In this document: positions 49,669 through 58,210 of the stretch, piece by piece | Numbering within the stretch: the first letter of the stretch is position 1 | Layout of the letters: each line of letters opens with the position of its first letter | From: Celeribacter persicus | GTDB taxonomy: Bacteria > Pseudomonadota > Alphaproteobacteria > Rhodobacterales > Rhodobacteraceae | DNA: 58,703 bases | Assembly: GCF_003050785.1 (NCBI RefSeq) | Contig: NZ_QAOH01000018.1 | Location: 1 to 58,703, forward strand | Direction of reading: 5' to 3' | Notes under the pieces: model-generated | Seen by the model: the letters and a program-made list of their open reading frames with translations, nothing else | Database searches by the model: none | What the model was told of the DNA's origin: nothing | Translations under genes and position numbers: made by a program

Positions 49669-50730
49669 TCAAGCAACGCTGTGCAAAAGGATCGCCGCTT
49701 CCGCCGCCGACAGGGTCCGCCGCGCCGCCGGGCCGTAGTCCCCGGACTGATCGGCGAGATGCGGGAAACGCATCAGAAGGCGGTCGCGCTGGTCCTCTTC
49801 GACCATGGAAAGATCGGTAAAGCCCGGATGGTAGCTCTCCGTCTCCAGCCCGTTGGCAAAGATCACCTCATGGGCGTCGAACAGCAAATGGATGTAATCC
49901 ACCCCACGCAGATGGCGCTCGACGGTGATCGCGCGGTCATTGACCAGATCGCGCGCCGCAACAAGCACCTCGTCCGCATTGAACAGATCGCGCGCCGCCG
50001 GACCGCGCAGCAACATCCGGTGATCGGGCGACACGACCAGATCCTCGTCCGGCTGCCCCAACCCGAGCGCATCGGCGCGAAACCGGATTGGGCGGAGCGA
50101 TGGCAGGGCGTAAAGACGCGCGCCGGACATATGGCGCTGTCCGATCCAGCGCAGCTTTTGCACGCCGTTGTCCTTGGTCTGAACCGCATCCCCTTCGCAC
50201 AGGGTCTCAACCGCACGCGGACCGTCCGGTGTCAGGATTTTCGTCCCCGCCGTGAAACAGATGACCCCGCCAGGGCGGCTTTCTCCGGTATCCCGTGCGC
50301 TGGCGACATGGGTGGAGACCACCCAGAGATCGGTGTCGGAAGGCGGCACCTCACCCACGAACATCAGAAGCGGCGCGCCCAGATGCGGCGTGTCGATCAG
50401 TGTGATTTCGTAACGCTTGATGCCGTCGGTAACGTCGAACCCGCCATTGAACAGCCGCCCACGCATATCCTTGTCTTGATAGACCGGCGCATCCGCCACG
50501 GCAGCACCGATCAGTCGACGCACGGATTGCGCCGCACGCTGGTGCAGCTCCGCCCGCCCGATCGCTCCGTCGAGCACATAGACATCGCGCGCACCGTCGA
50601 CGCAAACCGCCTTGCCCGTCCAGCGCCATGTGGCACCGACGCTCAACGCTGTCAGCGGCGCATTGGAAAGCCCATCGAGCTCCCCTTGCGTCCACGCGAT
50701 GACAAACGTGCCGGAATAGCCCGTTCTCAT
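49669..50730 (-). CDS. Hint-domain (hedgehog/intein-type) protein
   Basis: This 353-residue protein has an N-terminal region of unknown type (residues 1-155) followed by a Hint domain. The Hint start is ICFTAGTKILTPDGPRAVETL with its leading cysteine, and later blocks are LRPIRFRADALGLGQP, VVSPDHRMLLRG and a C-terminal part with FDAHEVIFANGLETES. Such proteins are abundant in roseobacters. Inteins and hedgehogs use this fold for self-cleavage at the leading cysteine. Whether this one cleaves, and what it releases, is unknown. No signal peptide is visible. Confidence 0.82.
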   Translation of the reverse strand: MRTGYSGTFVIAWTQGELDGLSNAPLTALSVGATWRWTGKAVCVDGARDVYVLDGAIGRAELHQRAAQSVRRLIGAAVADAPVYQDKDMRGRLFNGGFDVTDGIKRYEITLIDTPHLGAPLLMFVGEVPPSDTDLWVVSTHVASARDTGESRPGGVICFTAGTKILTPDGPRAVETLCEGDAVQTKDNGVQKLRWIGQRHMSGARLYALPSLRPIRFRADALGLGQPDEDLVVSPDHRMLLRGPAARDLFNADEVLVAARDLVNDRAITVERHLRGVDYIHLLFDAHEVIFANGLETESYHPGFTDLSMVEEDQRDRLLMRFPHLADQSGDYGPAARRTLSAAEAAILLHSVA

Positions 50731-50841
50731 TGCCTGTATAGCCTGCCAAATTCTTTTTATTGCACACAGGCTAACACAGGCGAATCGCTCTGTTAACGGT
50801 TTTCTGAACGATTTTCGCGTTCTGCAAAAAAGAGCGTGCCC

Positions 50842-51321
50842 TCAGAGCACGCTGACTTCGGCCACGGACGCCGCCAGCGCCGCAATCCCCGGCTCAGGTT
50901 CGAGGCAGATCATCAGCCCACGTTTGCCGCCATTCATCACCACCGGGGCCTCGACCTCGGTCACCGTGACATCGAACACCACCGGCACACGCTTCTTCTG
51001 GCCGAAGGGGCTGATCCCACCGGTATGAAACCCGGTCAGCCGTTCGGCTTTCGCGGGGTCCATCATCTTCGCCGATTTGGCTTTGAGGGCTGCCGCCACC
51101 TTTTTCATCGAGAGCGAGCGATCCGACGGGATCACCGCGCAGGCGGGCTTGCCATCGACTTCGAGCATCAGCGTCTTGAACACCCGCTCCGGCGTCCAGC
51201 CGATCGCCTCGGCCGCCTGCAACCCGATCGGCCCGTCGCCGCCCCCGTAATCATACTCATACAGTTCATAACCAATCCCCGCCTTATCGAGGAAGCGCGT
51301 GGCCGGGGTTGCTGTGCTCAT
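50842..51321 (-). CDS. ybaK: Cys-tRNA(Pro)/Cys-tRNA(Cys) deacylase YbaK
   Basis: This trans-editing enzyme removes cysteine from mischarged tRNA-Pro. The 159-residue protein follows the YbaK/EbsC fold, with GPIGLQAAEAIGWTPERVFK, the conserved lysine in TLMLEVDGKPACAVIPSD and GFHTGGISPFGQKK. ATG 51321 is the obvious start. It is divergent from the DUF1127 gene. Confidence 0.9.
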   Translation of the reverse strand: MSTATPATRFLDKAGIGYELYEYDYGGGDGPIGLQAAEAIGWTPERVFKTLMLEVDGKPACAVIPSDRSLSMKKVAAALKAKSAKMMDPAKAERLTGFHTGGISPFGQKKRVPVVFDVTVTEVEAPVVMNGGKRGLMICLEPEPGIAALAASVAEVSVL

Positions 51322-51456
51322 TGGCGATCTCCTTTTCCGTGCCTTCTATAGAACACCCCTTCGCGCAGGAAAACCACGGGGCACACCATCCGCCTTGCCC
51401 GCCAGAAGCCATGCTTTTAACGCATAGCGGGACTGCCATGCAGGCATTTGTTTTCA

Positions 51457-51515
51457 CAAACCGCCCGTCATATATGCGCATTAGGATAAATACTGCCCAT
51501 TTTGAGGGCGGTTTG
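51457..51515. promoter_or_regulatory. Inverted repeat upstream of the DUF1127 gene
   Basis: CAAACCGCCC (51457-51466) and GGGCGGTTTG (51506-51515) are perfect 10-base inverted arms. They extend further outward as TTTTCA and TGAAAA with a two-base bulge. The 39-base interval holds A/T-rich sequence suited to a promoter and an ATGCGCAT palindrome. It could be an operator pair or, if transcribed, a leader hairpin. Confidence 0.5.
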
Positions 51516-51542
51516 AAAACTTCAATTCGAGGACCGACAATC

Positions 51543-51752
51543 ATGACGACCCTGACCCATACCCTCGCGCCGAGCACCGCCTCCGGCCACAAAGGGTTCG
51601 GCGCCGGCCTGTTCGGCAAGCTTGCCGCGTACCGCAACGCCGCCAAGACCCTCAAGGCGCTCGACGCGCTGTCCGACCGCGAACTGGCCGACATCGGCCT
51701 TGAGCGCGGAGACATTGCCGATGTGGCCTATGGCCGACTGACCCGCGCCTGA
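51543..51752 (+). CDS. DUF1127 small protein
   Basis: The 69-residue product ends in the short arginine-containing DUF1127 motif (LKALDALSDRELADIGLERG, then DIADVAYGRL). In Rhodobacter a DUF1127 protein (CcaF1) encoded with stress-induced sRNAs affects RNA turnover; relevance here is inference. The N-terminal half is variable. GAGGA precedes ATG 51543. It is followed by a strong terminator, so the unit is a short monocistronic gene, typical of highly expressed regulated small proteins. Confidence 0.85.
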   Translation: MTTLTHTLAPSTASGHKGFGAGLFGKLAAYRNAAKTLKALDALSDRELADIGLERGDIADVAYGRLTRA

Positions 51753-51775
51753 TCCAATCGGATCAAACCTGAGAC

Positions 51776-51814
51776 AAACGCGCCCGCCGGAAATCCGGGG
51801 GGTGCGTTTTTTTT
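51776..51814 (+). terminator. Terminator after the DUF1127 gene
   Basis: AAACGCgCCCgCCGG pairs with CCGGgGGGtGCGTTT across AAAT, with mismatches at three positions, followed by a run of eight T. It is a very strong terminator. Confidence 0.92.
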
Positions 51815-51830
51815 GCAGCCTCACTCTACA

Positions 51831-51878
51831 GCAATATTCTGCGGCAATATCTTGACAAAATAACTCGGACATTATAGC
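51831..51878 (+). promoter_or_regulatory. Candidate iron-regulated promoter of hmuSTUV
   Basis: TTGACA (51852-51857) is followed after 15 bases by TATAGC (51873-51878); the spacing is short. Just upstream, GCAATAT occurs twice as a direct repeat (51831-51837 and 51844-51850), 13 bases apart, as for a bound regulator. Iron regulators expected here include Irr, RirA or Fur; I cannot assign one. Confidence 0.4.
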
Positions 51879-52123
51879 TCCCATCGAAACGCAAGCGCCC
51901 GCGCGGCAGCCAGCCCGACACCGCATTTTGGGAAACGGGGCTTGCCGATGATCCATCTGTACCACAGCGCCAAATCCGCCCGGTCCTCGCCAGCAGGCAA
52001 TGAGGACGGTGCGTGCCGCCCGGTCTCCCTACCTGTTGCCAAGGTCATGTGACCCGAGCCAGCGCGCGGGGTGGTCCTTCGTGTCCCGCGCGCGTCCATC
52101 CTATCCTCCGTGAGGCTATCGCC

Positions 52124-53167
52124 ATGAACAAACCGCTCACCGCAGAAGACATCCGCGCCGCGAAAGCCGCCAACACCGGCAAACGCGACCGTGACCTCGC
52201 CGACAGTCTCGGCATTTCCGAGGCCGAACTCGTGGCCGCCCATGTCGGGCAAACCGACGGCATGAGCGTCACTCGGATTGTAGCCAATCCCGACGAGGTC
52301 ATGCCGCGCCTCACCGCTCTGGGCGAGGTCATGGCGCTGACCCGCAACGCCTCCTGTGTGCATGAGCGCGTCGGCACGTTCGAGCAATACAAATCCGGCC
52401 CCCACGCCTCGATGGTGTTGGGCAAGGAGATCGACACGCGGATTTTCCCGAAATTCTGGACCTTTGGTTTCGCGATTGAAAACGAAACCGAAAAGGGCAT
52501 CCGCCGCACCTTACAGTTCTTCGACGCCTCGGGCGATGCACTTCAGAAAATCTTCCTGCGTGACACCTCCAATCACGACGCATGGCAACCCCTCATTGAT
52601 GTGCTCGCCCTCAAGGATCAGTCGTCCGAAATCGCCGTCGAGCCGCGCCAGCCCACGGAAGGGGCAAAGGCGAACGAAGCCAAACGGGACATCCTTGTCG
52701 AGGAATGGGCCCGGATGACCGACACGCATCAGTTCAACCGCCTGACCGCCAAACTCGGGATGAACCGGCTCGGCGCCTATCGCCTTGCCGGTGCGCCCTT
52801 TGTGCGCAAGATCGCCCCGGAGGCCGTCGCGAGCTTTCTGGAGACGGTTTCCGAAGCCCGACAGAAAGTCGTGCTCTTCGTCGGCAATCGCGGCAACATC
52901 CAGATCCACTGGGGCACGCTCGACACGATCAAGCCGATGGGGCCATGGCTCAACGTGCTCGATCCGCGCTTCAACCTGCACCTGCGCGGCGATCATCTGG
53001 CCGAAGTCTATGTGGTGGACAAGCCGACGAAACGCGGCCCCGCCGTGTCTCTGGAGGCTTTCGATGCGGAGGGCGGGCTGATCTTCCAGTGTTTCGGCCA
53101 GCGCGAAGATGACACGGACGATCTGGGCCAGTGGCATCAGATCCTCGCCGATCTGCCGGAGGCATAA
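52124..53167 (+). CDS. hmuS: Hemin-degrading factor HmuS
   Basis: This cytoplasmic haem-handling protein of the HemS/HmuS/ChuS type has 347 residues. Two tandem HemS/ChuX-type halves are apparent (about 20-165 and 195-345), with matching segments FEQYKSGPHASMVLGKEID and FVGNRGNIQIHWGTLDTIK. GAGG is eight bases before ATG 52124. It is the first gene of hmuSTUV, and hmuT starts directly after its stop. Neither a TonB-dependent haem receptor (hmuR) nor tonB is in the window. Confidence 0.9.
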   Translation: MNKPLTAEDIRAAKAANTGKRDRDLADSLGISEAELVAAHVGQTDGMSVTRIVANPDEVMPRLTALGEVMALTRNASCVHERVGTFEQYKSGPHASMVLGKEIDTRIFPKFWTFGFAIENETEKGIRRTLQFFDASGDALQKIFLRDTSNHDAWQPLIDVLALKDQSSEIAVEPRQPTEGAKANEAKRDILVEEWARMTDTHQFNRLTAKLGMNRLGAYRLAGAPFVRKIAPEAVASFLETVSEARQKVVLFVGNRGNIQIHWGTLDTIKPMGPWLNVLDPRFNLHLRGDHLAEVYVVDKPTKRGPAVSLEAFDAEGGLIFQCFGQREDDTDDLGQWHQILADLPEA

Positions 53168-54022
53168 ATGAAACATCTGCTCCTCAGCGCCGCGCTCCTC
53201 CTGCCGCTTGCGGCGCAAGCCGAAAGCTATCCCGAAGCCAAATCCATCGTCGCCATCGGCGGGCCGGTGACAGAGATCGTCTACGCTCTGGGCGAAGAGG
53301 ACCGGCTTGTCGCCCGCGATACCACCTCACAATATCCGCCGGAGGCCGAAGCCTTGCCCGATGTCGGTTACATGCGGCAATTGTCGGCGGAAGGCGTGCT
53401 TTCCGTCGGTCCCGACCTGATCGTCACCCGCGACACCGCAGGTCCGCCCGAGGTAATCGACCAGCTCCGCGCCGCGTCGATCCCTCTGGTTCCTGTGAAG
53501 GACGGCTTTACGCAAGAGGCGGTGATTGCCGCCATCCATACGGTCGGCGAGGCGCTCGGTGTGCCCGCCAAGGCCGATACCCTCGCCACCGAGGTCGAGC
53601 GCCAGTTTGCCGAGCTTGAACAGACGCGCACAGAAGCGGGCACACCGCCCCGCGTGCTTTTCATCCTGTCCAATCAGGGCGGGCGGTTGAACGTGGCGGG
53701 CGATGGCACCGGCGCGGATGGGATCATTGCCTTGTCGGGGGCCGAAAATGTCATGTCCGGTGCCTTTCAGGGCTACAAGATCATGAGCGACGAGGCGATC
53801 ATCGCGGCAAGCCCCGATGTGATCCTGATGATGGAAAGCACCGGTCAGGCAGAACATGACGCCAACAAGAGCGACATTCTCGACCTGCCCGCGCTGTCCC
53901 AAACTCCGGCCGGACAAAACCGCGCCTTCGTTCAGGTCGATCCCGCAGCGCTCGGCTTTGGCCCACGCACGGCGGAATTTGCCACCGAGTTGCATAACGC
54001 GCTCCGGGCCGCAGCGGAGTAA
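53168..54022 (+). CDS. hmuT: Hemin ABC importer, periplasmic binding protein HmuT
   Basis: This periplasmic haem-binding protein delivers to HmuUV. The 284-residue precursor has a signal peptide (MKHLLLSAALLLPLAAQA) and the class III binding-protein fold with its long connecting helix. Key features are IVAIGGPVTEIVYALGEEDR near the N-terminus and the histidine-free ligand region. It begins on the base after the hmuS stop and is translated from the same message. Confidence 0.92.
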   Translation: MKHLLLSAALLLPLAAQAESYPEAKSIVAIGGPVTEIVYALGEEDRLVARDTTSQYPPEAEALPDVGYMRQLSAEGVLSVGPDLIVTRDTAGPPEVIDQLRAASIPLVPVKDGFTQEAVIAAIHTVGEALGVPAKADTLATEVERQFAELEQTRTEAGTPPRVLFILSNQGGRLNVAGDGTGADGIIALSGAENVMSGAFQGYKIMSDEAIIAASPDVILMMESTGQAEHDANKSDILDLPALSQTPAGQNRAFVQVDPAALGFGPRTAEFATELHNALRAAAE

Positions 54023-54025
54023 GCC

Positions 54026-55099
54026 ATGGCCATCGCCGAGACCCGTCCCGCTCCTCTCGCAGGCGACCGCCGCGACAAGGCCCGCGCGCTGCGTCTTGTT
54101 CTGCTGGTCCTACTTGGCCTCACCATGCTTCTCGGCCTCGGTTGGGGAGCCGCTGGCGACACGGATGTGATCGGTGCGCTCATGGCCAAGGCCGGGATCG
54201 GCGAAGCGTCTTTGCGCGATATGACCATCGTTTGGGACATCCGTATGCCGCGTGTGCTGACCGGCGCACTGGTCGGGGCCGCGCTCGCGGTCGCGGGCGC
54301 GGTGATGCAGGGTCTGTTTCGAAACCCGCTCGCCGACCCGGGCCTTGTCGGGGTCTCGGCCGGGGCCGGGTTCGGCGCGGTGGCAGCCATCGTGCTTGGC
54401 GGATTGCTCCCTCTCGCGTTGCAGAACCTCGTGGGGTCCTATCTCATCCCCGTCGCCGCGTTTCTCGGCGGCTGGCTTTCCACCATCGTGCTCTACAAGA
54501 TCGCCACCCGCGGCGGTCGCACCTCGGTCGCCACGATGCTCCTCGCTGGCATCGCGCTTGGGGCTCTTACCGGCGCTTTGACCGGCTTTATCGTCTATAA
54601 AGCCACCGACGATCAGCTCCGCGATCTCACGTTCTGGGGCATGGGATCGGTCGCGGGCGCGACCTGGGCCAAGCTCCTGACCGCCGGTCCGATCATCGCC
54701 CTAGCCCTCCTCGCAGCCCCGTTTCTCGCCCGTGCGCTCGACGCTCTGGCCTTGGGCGAAGCGGTCGCAAGCCACATGGGCATCGACACCCAGCGGATGA
54801 AACGCATCGCGATCCTGTCCGTCGCAGGCTCCGTCGGGGCTTCCGTGGCGATCACCGGCGGCATCGGGTTCATCGGCATCGTCGTGCCGCATCTGCTGCG
54901 CCTGCTTCAGGGGCCGGAACATCGCAACCTCCTGCCCAACGCCGCCCTTTTGGGGGCGATCACGCTTTTGCTCGCCGATATGATCTCCCGCGTCGTGGTC
55001 GCTCCCGCCGAATTGCCCATCGGCATCGTCACCGCCTGTCTCGGCGGGCCGTTCTTCCTCTGGATTCTGTTGAAAAACCGCGCCCTTCTGGAAAGCTGA
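54026..55099 (+). CDS. hmuU: Hemin ABC importer, permease HmuU
   Basis: This inner-membrane permease of the FecCD/BtuC family has 357 residues and about ten helices. The family segments RMPRVLTGALVGAALAVAGA and GGIGFIGIVVPHLLRLLQGP are present. An N-terminal soluble extension of ~25 residues precedes the first helix. It is three bases after hmuT, and hmuV begins two bases after its stop. Confidence 0.92.
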   Translation: MAIAETRPAPLAGDRRDKARALRLVLLVLLGLTMLLGLGWGAAGDTDVIGALMAKAGIGEASLRDMTIVWDIRMPRVLTGALVGAALAVAGAVMQGLFRNPLADPGLVGVSAGAGFGAVAAIVLGGLLPLALQNLVGSYLIPVAAFLGGWLSTIVLYKIATRGGRTSVATMLLAGIALGALTGALTGFIVYKATDDQLRDLTFWGMGSVAGATWAKLLTAGPIIALALLAAPFLARALDALALGEAVASHMGIDTQRMKRIAILSVAGSVGASVAITGGIGFIGIVVPHLLRLLQGPEHRNLLPNAALLGAITLLLADMISRVVVAPAELPIGIVTACLGGPFFLWILLKNRALLES

Positions 55100-55100
55100 G

Positions 55101-55898
55101 ATGATCACCGCCACCGACATCACCGTGCATTTTGGCACGCGCAAGGTTCTCGACCGGGTCCATTTCTCCGCTGCTGCCGGCGACGTGACCGCTATCGTCG
55201 GGCCGAACGGGTCCGGCAAGACCACGCTTTTGCGCGCCATTACTGGAGAACAGGCGTTCGATGGCGAGGTGGCGCTCGACGGCGTGCCGCTGCCGCATCT
55301 CTCGCCGCTCGATCTGGCCCAGCGTCGCGCCGTCCTGCCGCAATCGGGCAGCATCGCCTTTCCCTTCACCGTGCTCGAACTCGTCCGCCTCGGCCTCACC
55401 GCCGGACTCGCGACGGGGCGGACCGAGGGGCTTGAGCACCTGCCGCGGACCGCACTGACCCGTGTCGGGCTTGAGGGGTTCGAGGGGCGGATGGTGCAGG
55501 AGCTTTCGGGAGGAGAACGTCAACGTGCCCAGCTCGCGCGCGTTCTGGTGCAGATATGGGAGCCCGTGCTCGACGGTCATCCGCGCTGGCTCATTCTCGA
55601 CGAACCGGTCTCCGCGCTCGACATCGGCCATCAACTTGCCGTGATGGAACTCGCCCGCGATTACGCCCGGCGCGGCGGCGGGGTGATCGCGGTGATGCAT
55701 GACCTGAACCTCACCGCAATGTTCGCGGATCGCGTCACGCTTCTGGGCGGAGGAGAGGTGCAGGCCGAGGGCACACCGCAAGAAGTCTTCACCGACGGGC
55801 GTCTGTCGGCTTGTTACGGCTGTTCTTTGAGGACCAACACCCCGCCGCCCACCGGCGGACCATGGATTTTACCGCAAGCGTCACAGCTCTCCATGTGA
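55101..55898 (+). CDS. hmuV: Hemin ABC importer, ATP-binding protein HmuV
   Basis: This ATPase drives haem uptake through HmuU. The 265-residue protein has Walker A GPNGSGKTT, the signature LSGGERQRAQLARVL, Walker B WLILDEPVSALD and an H-loop histidine in VMHDLNLTAMF. It is the last gene of hmuSTUV. A stem-loop follows. Confidence 0.93.
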   Translation: MITATDITVHFGTRKVLDRVHFSAAAGDVTAIVGPNGSGKTTLLRAITGEQAFDGEVALDGVPLPHLSPLDLAQRRAVLPQSGSIAFPFTVLELVRLGLTAGLATGRTEGLEHLPRTALTRVGLEGFEGRMVQELSGGERQRAQLARVLVQIWEPVLDGHPRWLILDEPVSALDIGHQLAVMELARDYARRGGGVIAVMHDLNLTAMFADRVTLLGGGEVQAEGTPQEVFTDGRLSACYGCSLRTNTPPPTGGPWILPQASQLSM

Positions 55899-55912
55899 GA
55901 TACAAAGCATCA

Positions 55913-55941
55913 AGAAGGCCGCCTCAAAAGAGCGGCCTTCT
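55913..55941. terminator. Stem-loop between convergent hmuV and DUF2218 genes
   Basis: AGAAGGCCGC pairs perfectly with GCGGCCTTCT around a nine-base loop. The U-tract on either side is weak, so it may serve both convergent units as a bidirectional terminator. Confidence 0.65.
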
Positions 55942-55974
55942 ACAAATTTTCATATCATTTCATGACATTAAATG

Positions 55975-56274
55975 TCAGGCGGTCTGCACCATCGGTTCCC
56001 AGACCATTTCCTCGAAATTCTCGCGAAAGGCAAATTTCTTCAGGTGCAGGTCGATGATGGCGCGGGCGTGGCCCATCCCGGCATCGTCTTTCGCGGACAG
56101 GCGCACGGTCAGACCCGCCTCATTCGCTTCAAGCGTCGCGGGCCCCGGCGGAAGTGCCGCGCGTCCCTCGGTCGACGTATAATCCACCTCCACCTTATGT
56201 GCGAAATGCTTGCAAAGCTGTTGCAAGTACCTGGAAGCATGCGGCGTCTCAAAACGACCGATCTGGATGTGCAT
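55975..56274 (-). CDS. DUF2218 domain protein
   Basis: This 99-residue protein matches the DUF2218 family. It starts MHIQIGRFETPHASRYLQQL and has paired histidines (KHFAHKVEVDY) and an acidic strand-rich middle. The family fold and function are not established; it is often found near iron or siderophore genes, as far as I know. It lies between hmuV and a siderophore importer, reading divergently from the latter, so both share the 107-base control region. AGGAG precedes the ATG. Confidence 0.82.
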   Translation of the reverse strand: MHIQIGRFETPHASRYLQQLCKHFAHKVEVDYTSTEGRAALPPGPATLEANEAGLTVRLSAKDDAGMGHARAIIDLHLKKFAFRENFEEMVWEPMVQTA

Positions 56275-56381
56275 GAAATTCTCCTAGTTTTTCTATCAGA
56301 TTACGGGTTGCGGCCCCTCTGCGCAATAACTTATGAAAACAATCAAGATTGAACCCCTGAGCCCACACATCGGAGAAACGC

Positions 56382-57284
56382 ATGTCCCGCACTTTGTTGA
56401 AAGCCGCGCTTTTGACGGTCATGACCACCGCGGCCACCCTCGCCAATGCCGAAGACATCACCATCGACACCGCGACCGGTCCCACGACCGTGCCACACGC
56501 CCCCAAATCCGTCGCCGTTTACGACATGGGAGCGCTCGACATGCTCGATGCGCTGGGAGTCGAGGGCATTTCGGCCACCTCCGACACCTTCCTGCCCTAT
56601 CTCTCCGAGTACCAAAGCGACATCGGCACACTCTTTGAACCGGATTTCGAAGCGCTCAACGCGTTGTCCCCCGATCTGGTGATCGCAGGAGGACGTTCGT
56701 CAACCCAGGTGGAGGCACTTTCGAAACTGGCCCCGACCATCGACATGACCATGTGGGGCGACAACCTTCTCGATCAGACACGCGCGCGGCTCGCGACATA
56801 TGGCGAATTGTTCGACAAACAGGACGAAGCCGCCGCCCTGACTGCCAAGCTCGACGAGGAGATTGCCGCCACCGAGGCTGCCGTTCAGGGTAAAGGCACC
56901 GCACTCATCCTTCTGACCAATGGCGGCAAGGTGTCCGCCTATGGCGCGGGAGGGCGGTTCGGATGGATTCACAGCGAAATCGGCCTGCCCGAAGTGATCG
57001 ACGGGCTGGAAGACACTGCCCACGGTGAATCCGTATCCTTCGAATTCATCCGCGAGACCGATCCCGACTGGATCCTCGTGCTTGATCGTGTCGCAGCCAT
57101 CGGCGGCGAAGGTGAAAGCGCGCAGGCGACACTCGACAATGCGATCATTGCCGACACCAAGGCCGCGAAAGCCGGGCATATCGTCTATCTGAACGCTGGC
57201 GGCATCTACATTGCCGGTGGCGGCATCCAGTCCACGCTCGAAACGCTCGACATCATCAAAACGGCTTTCGGCGACAACTCGTGA
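56382..57284 (+). CDS. Siderophore ABC importer, periplasmic binding protein (FatB/CeuE-type)
   Basis: This periplasmic catecholate- or anguibactin-type siderophore-binding protein has 300 residues. A signal peptide (MSRTLLKAALLTVMTTAATL, then ANA) precedes ED. The family core shows KSVAVYDMGALDMLDALGVE, DLVIAGGRSS and GIYIAGGGIQ. No lipobox cysteine is seen, so it should be soluble in the periplasm. The stop overlaps the permease GTG by four bases. The siderophore cannot be determined; an IS insertion in this operon may have removed its function. Confidence 0.87.
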   Translation: MSRTLLKAALLTVMTTAATLANAEDITIDTATGPTTVPHAPKSVAVYDMGALDMLDALGVEGISATSDTFLPYLSEYQSDIGTLFEPDFEALNALSPDLVIAGGRSSTQVEALSKLAPTIDMTMWGDNLLDQTRARLATYGELFDKQDEAAALTAKLDEEIAATEAAVQGKGTALILLTNGGKVSAYGAGGRFGWIHSEIGLPEVIDGLEDTAHGESVSFEFIRETDPDWILVLDRVAAIGGEGESAQATLDNAIIADTKAAKAGHIVYLNAGGIYIAGGGIQSTLETLDIIKTAFGDNS

Positions 57285-58210
57285 GCCGCAAATACCTCGT
57301 TCTTGCCATTCTGGTGGTTCTCACCCTCGTGAGTTTGCTCACGGGGGTGTCGTCATTGCGCGGGGACGATCTCTGGCTCCTGTTTGTGAGCCGCATCCCC
57401 CGCACTGCCGCCGCCCTTCTGGCGGGCGCGAGCCTTGCCGTCGCGGGCGTCATCATGCAGATGCTGAGCCGCAACCGCTTTGTGGAACCGGCCACCGCAG
57501 GCACCGGTCAGGCCGCAGCGCTCGGACTGGTCGCGATCACGCTTGCCGTGCCGGGAGCCGCAATCTGGCTCAAAATGACCGCCTCGACCGTCACCGCGCT
57601 GATCGGCACCGCCGGGTTTCTCGCCATTGTGCGCCGCCTGCCCCGGCGCGATCCGCTCATGGTGCCGCTGACAGGCATCGTCTATGGCGGTATCCTCGGC
57701 GCATTGACCACATTCCTCGCCTATGAACGCGACCTCCTGCAATATATCGACGTCTGGATGACCGGCGAGTTTTCCGGCGTCATGCTCGGACGCTATGAAT
57801 TCCTTTGGATCGGCGGCGTCCTGACCATCGCGGCCTATCTCTATGCCGACCGTTTCACCATCGCGGGGCTTGGCGAGGAGGCCAGCACATCGCTGGGCCT
57901 TGATCATCGCCAGATCATGGCCCTGGGTCTCGCCATCGTCTCGATCATCACCGCGATCACCGCCGTGACCGTCGGCATGATCCCCTTCGTCGGGCTTGTC
58001 GTGCCCAATATCGTCGCCCGGGTCATGGGGGAGAACCTCCGGTCCACCCTGCCCGTGGTCGCCATCAGCGGTGCGGGGCTTGTTCTGGCCTGCGATATTC
58101 TTGCCCGCATCCTCCGCTACCCGTTCGAGGTTCCCGTCGGCACGGTTCTCGGTGTCCTTGGCGCGGCGATTTTCCTGTGGCTTCTGAACGGGAGAGCCGC
58201 CCGTGGTTAA
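57281..58210 (+). CDS. Siderophore ABC importer, permease (FecCD/FatD type)
   Basis: This first permease of the siderophore importer has 309 residues and multiple helices of the BtuC/FecCD type, with RIPRTAAALLAGASLAVAGV and GMIPFVGLVVPNIVARVMG. The start is GTG 57281, overlapping the binding-protein stop (GTGA). It overlaps the second permease gene by eight bases. The gene itself is intact. Confidence 0.87.
   Translation: MSRKYLVLAILVVLTLVSLLTGVSSLRGDDLWLLFVSRIPRTAAALLAGASLAVAGVIMQMLSRNRFVEPATAGTGQAAALGLVAITLAVPGAAIWLKMTASTVTALIGTAGFLAIVRRLPRRDPLMVPLTGIVYGGILGALTTFLAYERDLLQYIDVWMTGEFSGVMLGRYEFLWIGGVLTIAAYLYADRFTIAGLGEEASTSLGLDHRQIMALGLAIVSIITAITAVTVGMIPFVGLVVPNIVARVMGENLRSTLPVVAISGAGLVLACDILARILRYPFEVPVGTVLGVLGAAIFLWLLNGRAARG

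Larger units (their letters stand above)
51753..52123. other. Intergenic region upstream of the hemin operon
   Basis: This holds the DUF1127 terminator, then a promoter-like region (51831-51878), then about 245 bases of leader to the hmuS ATG. No credible small gene is visible in that leader. Confidence 0.45.
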
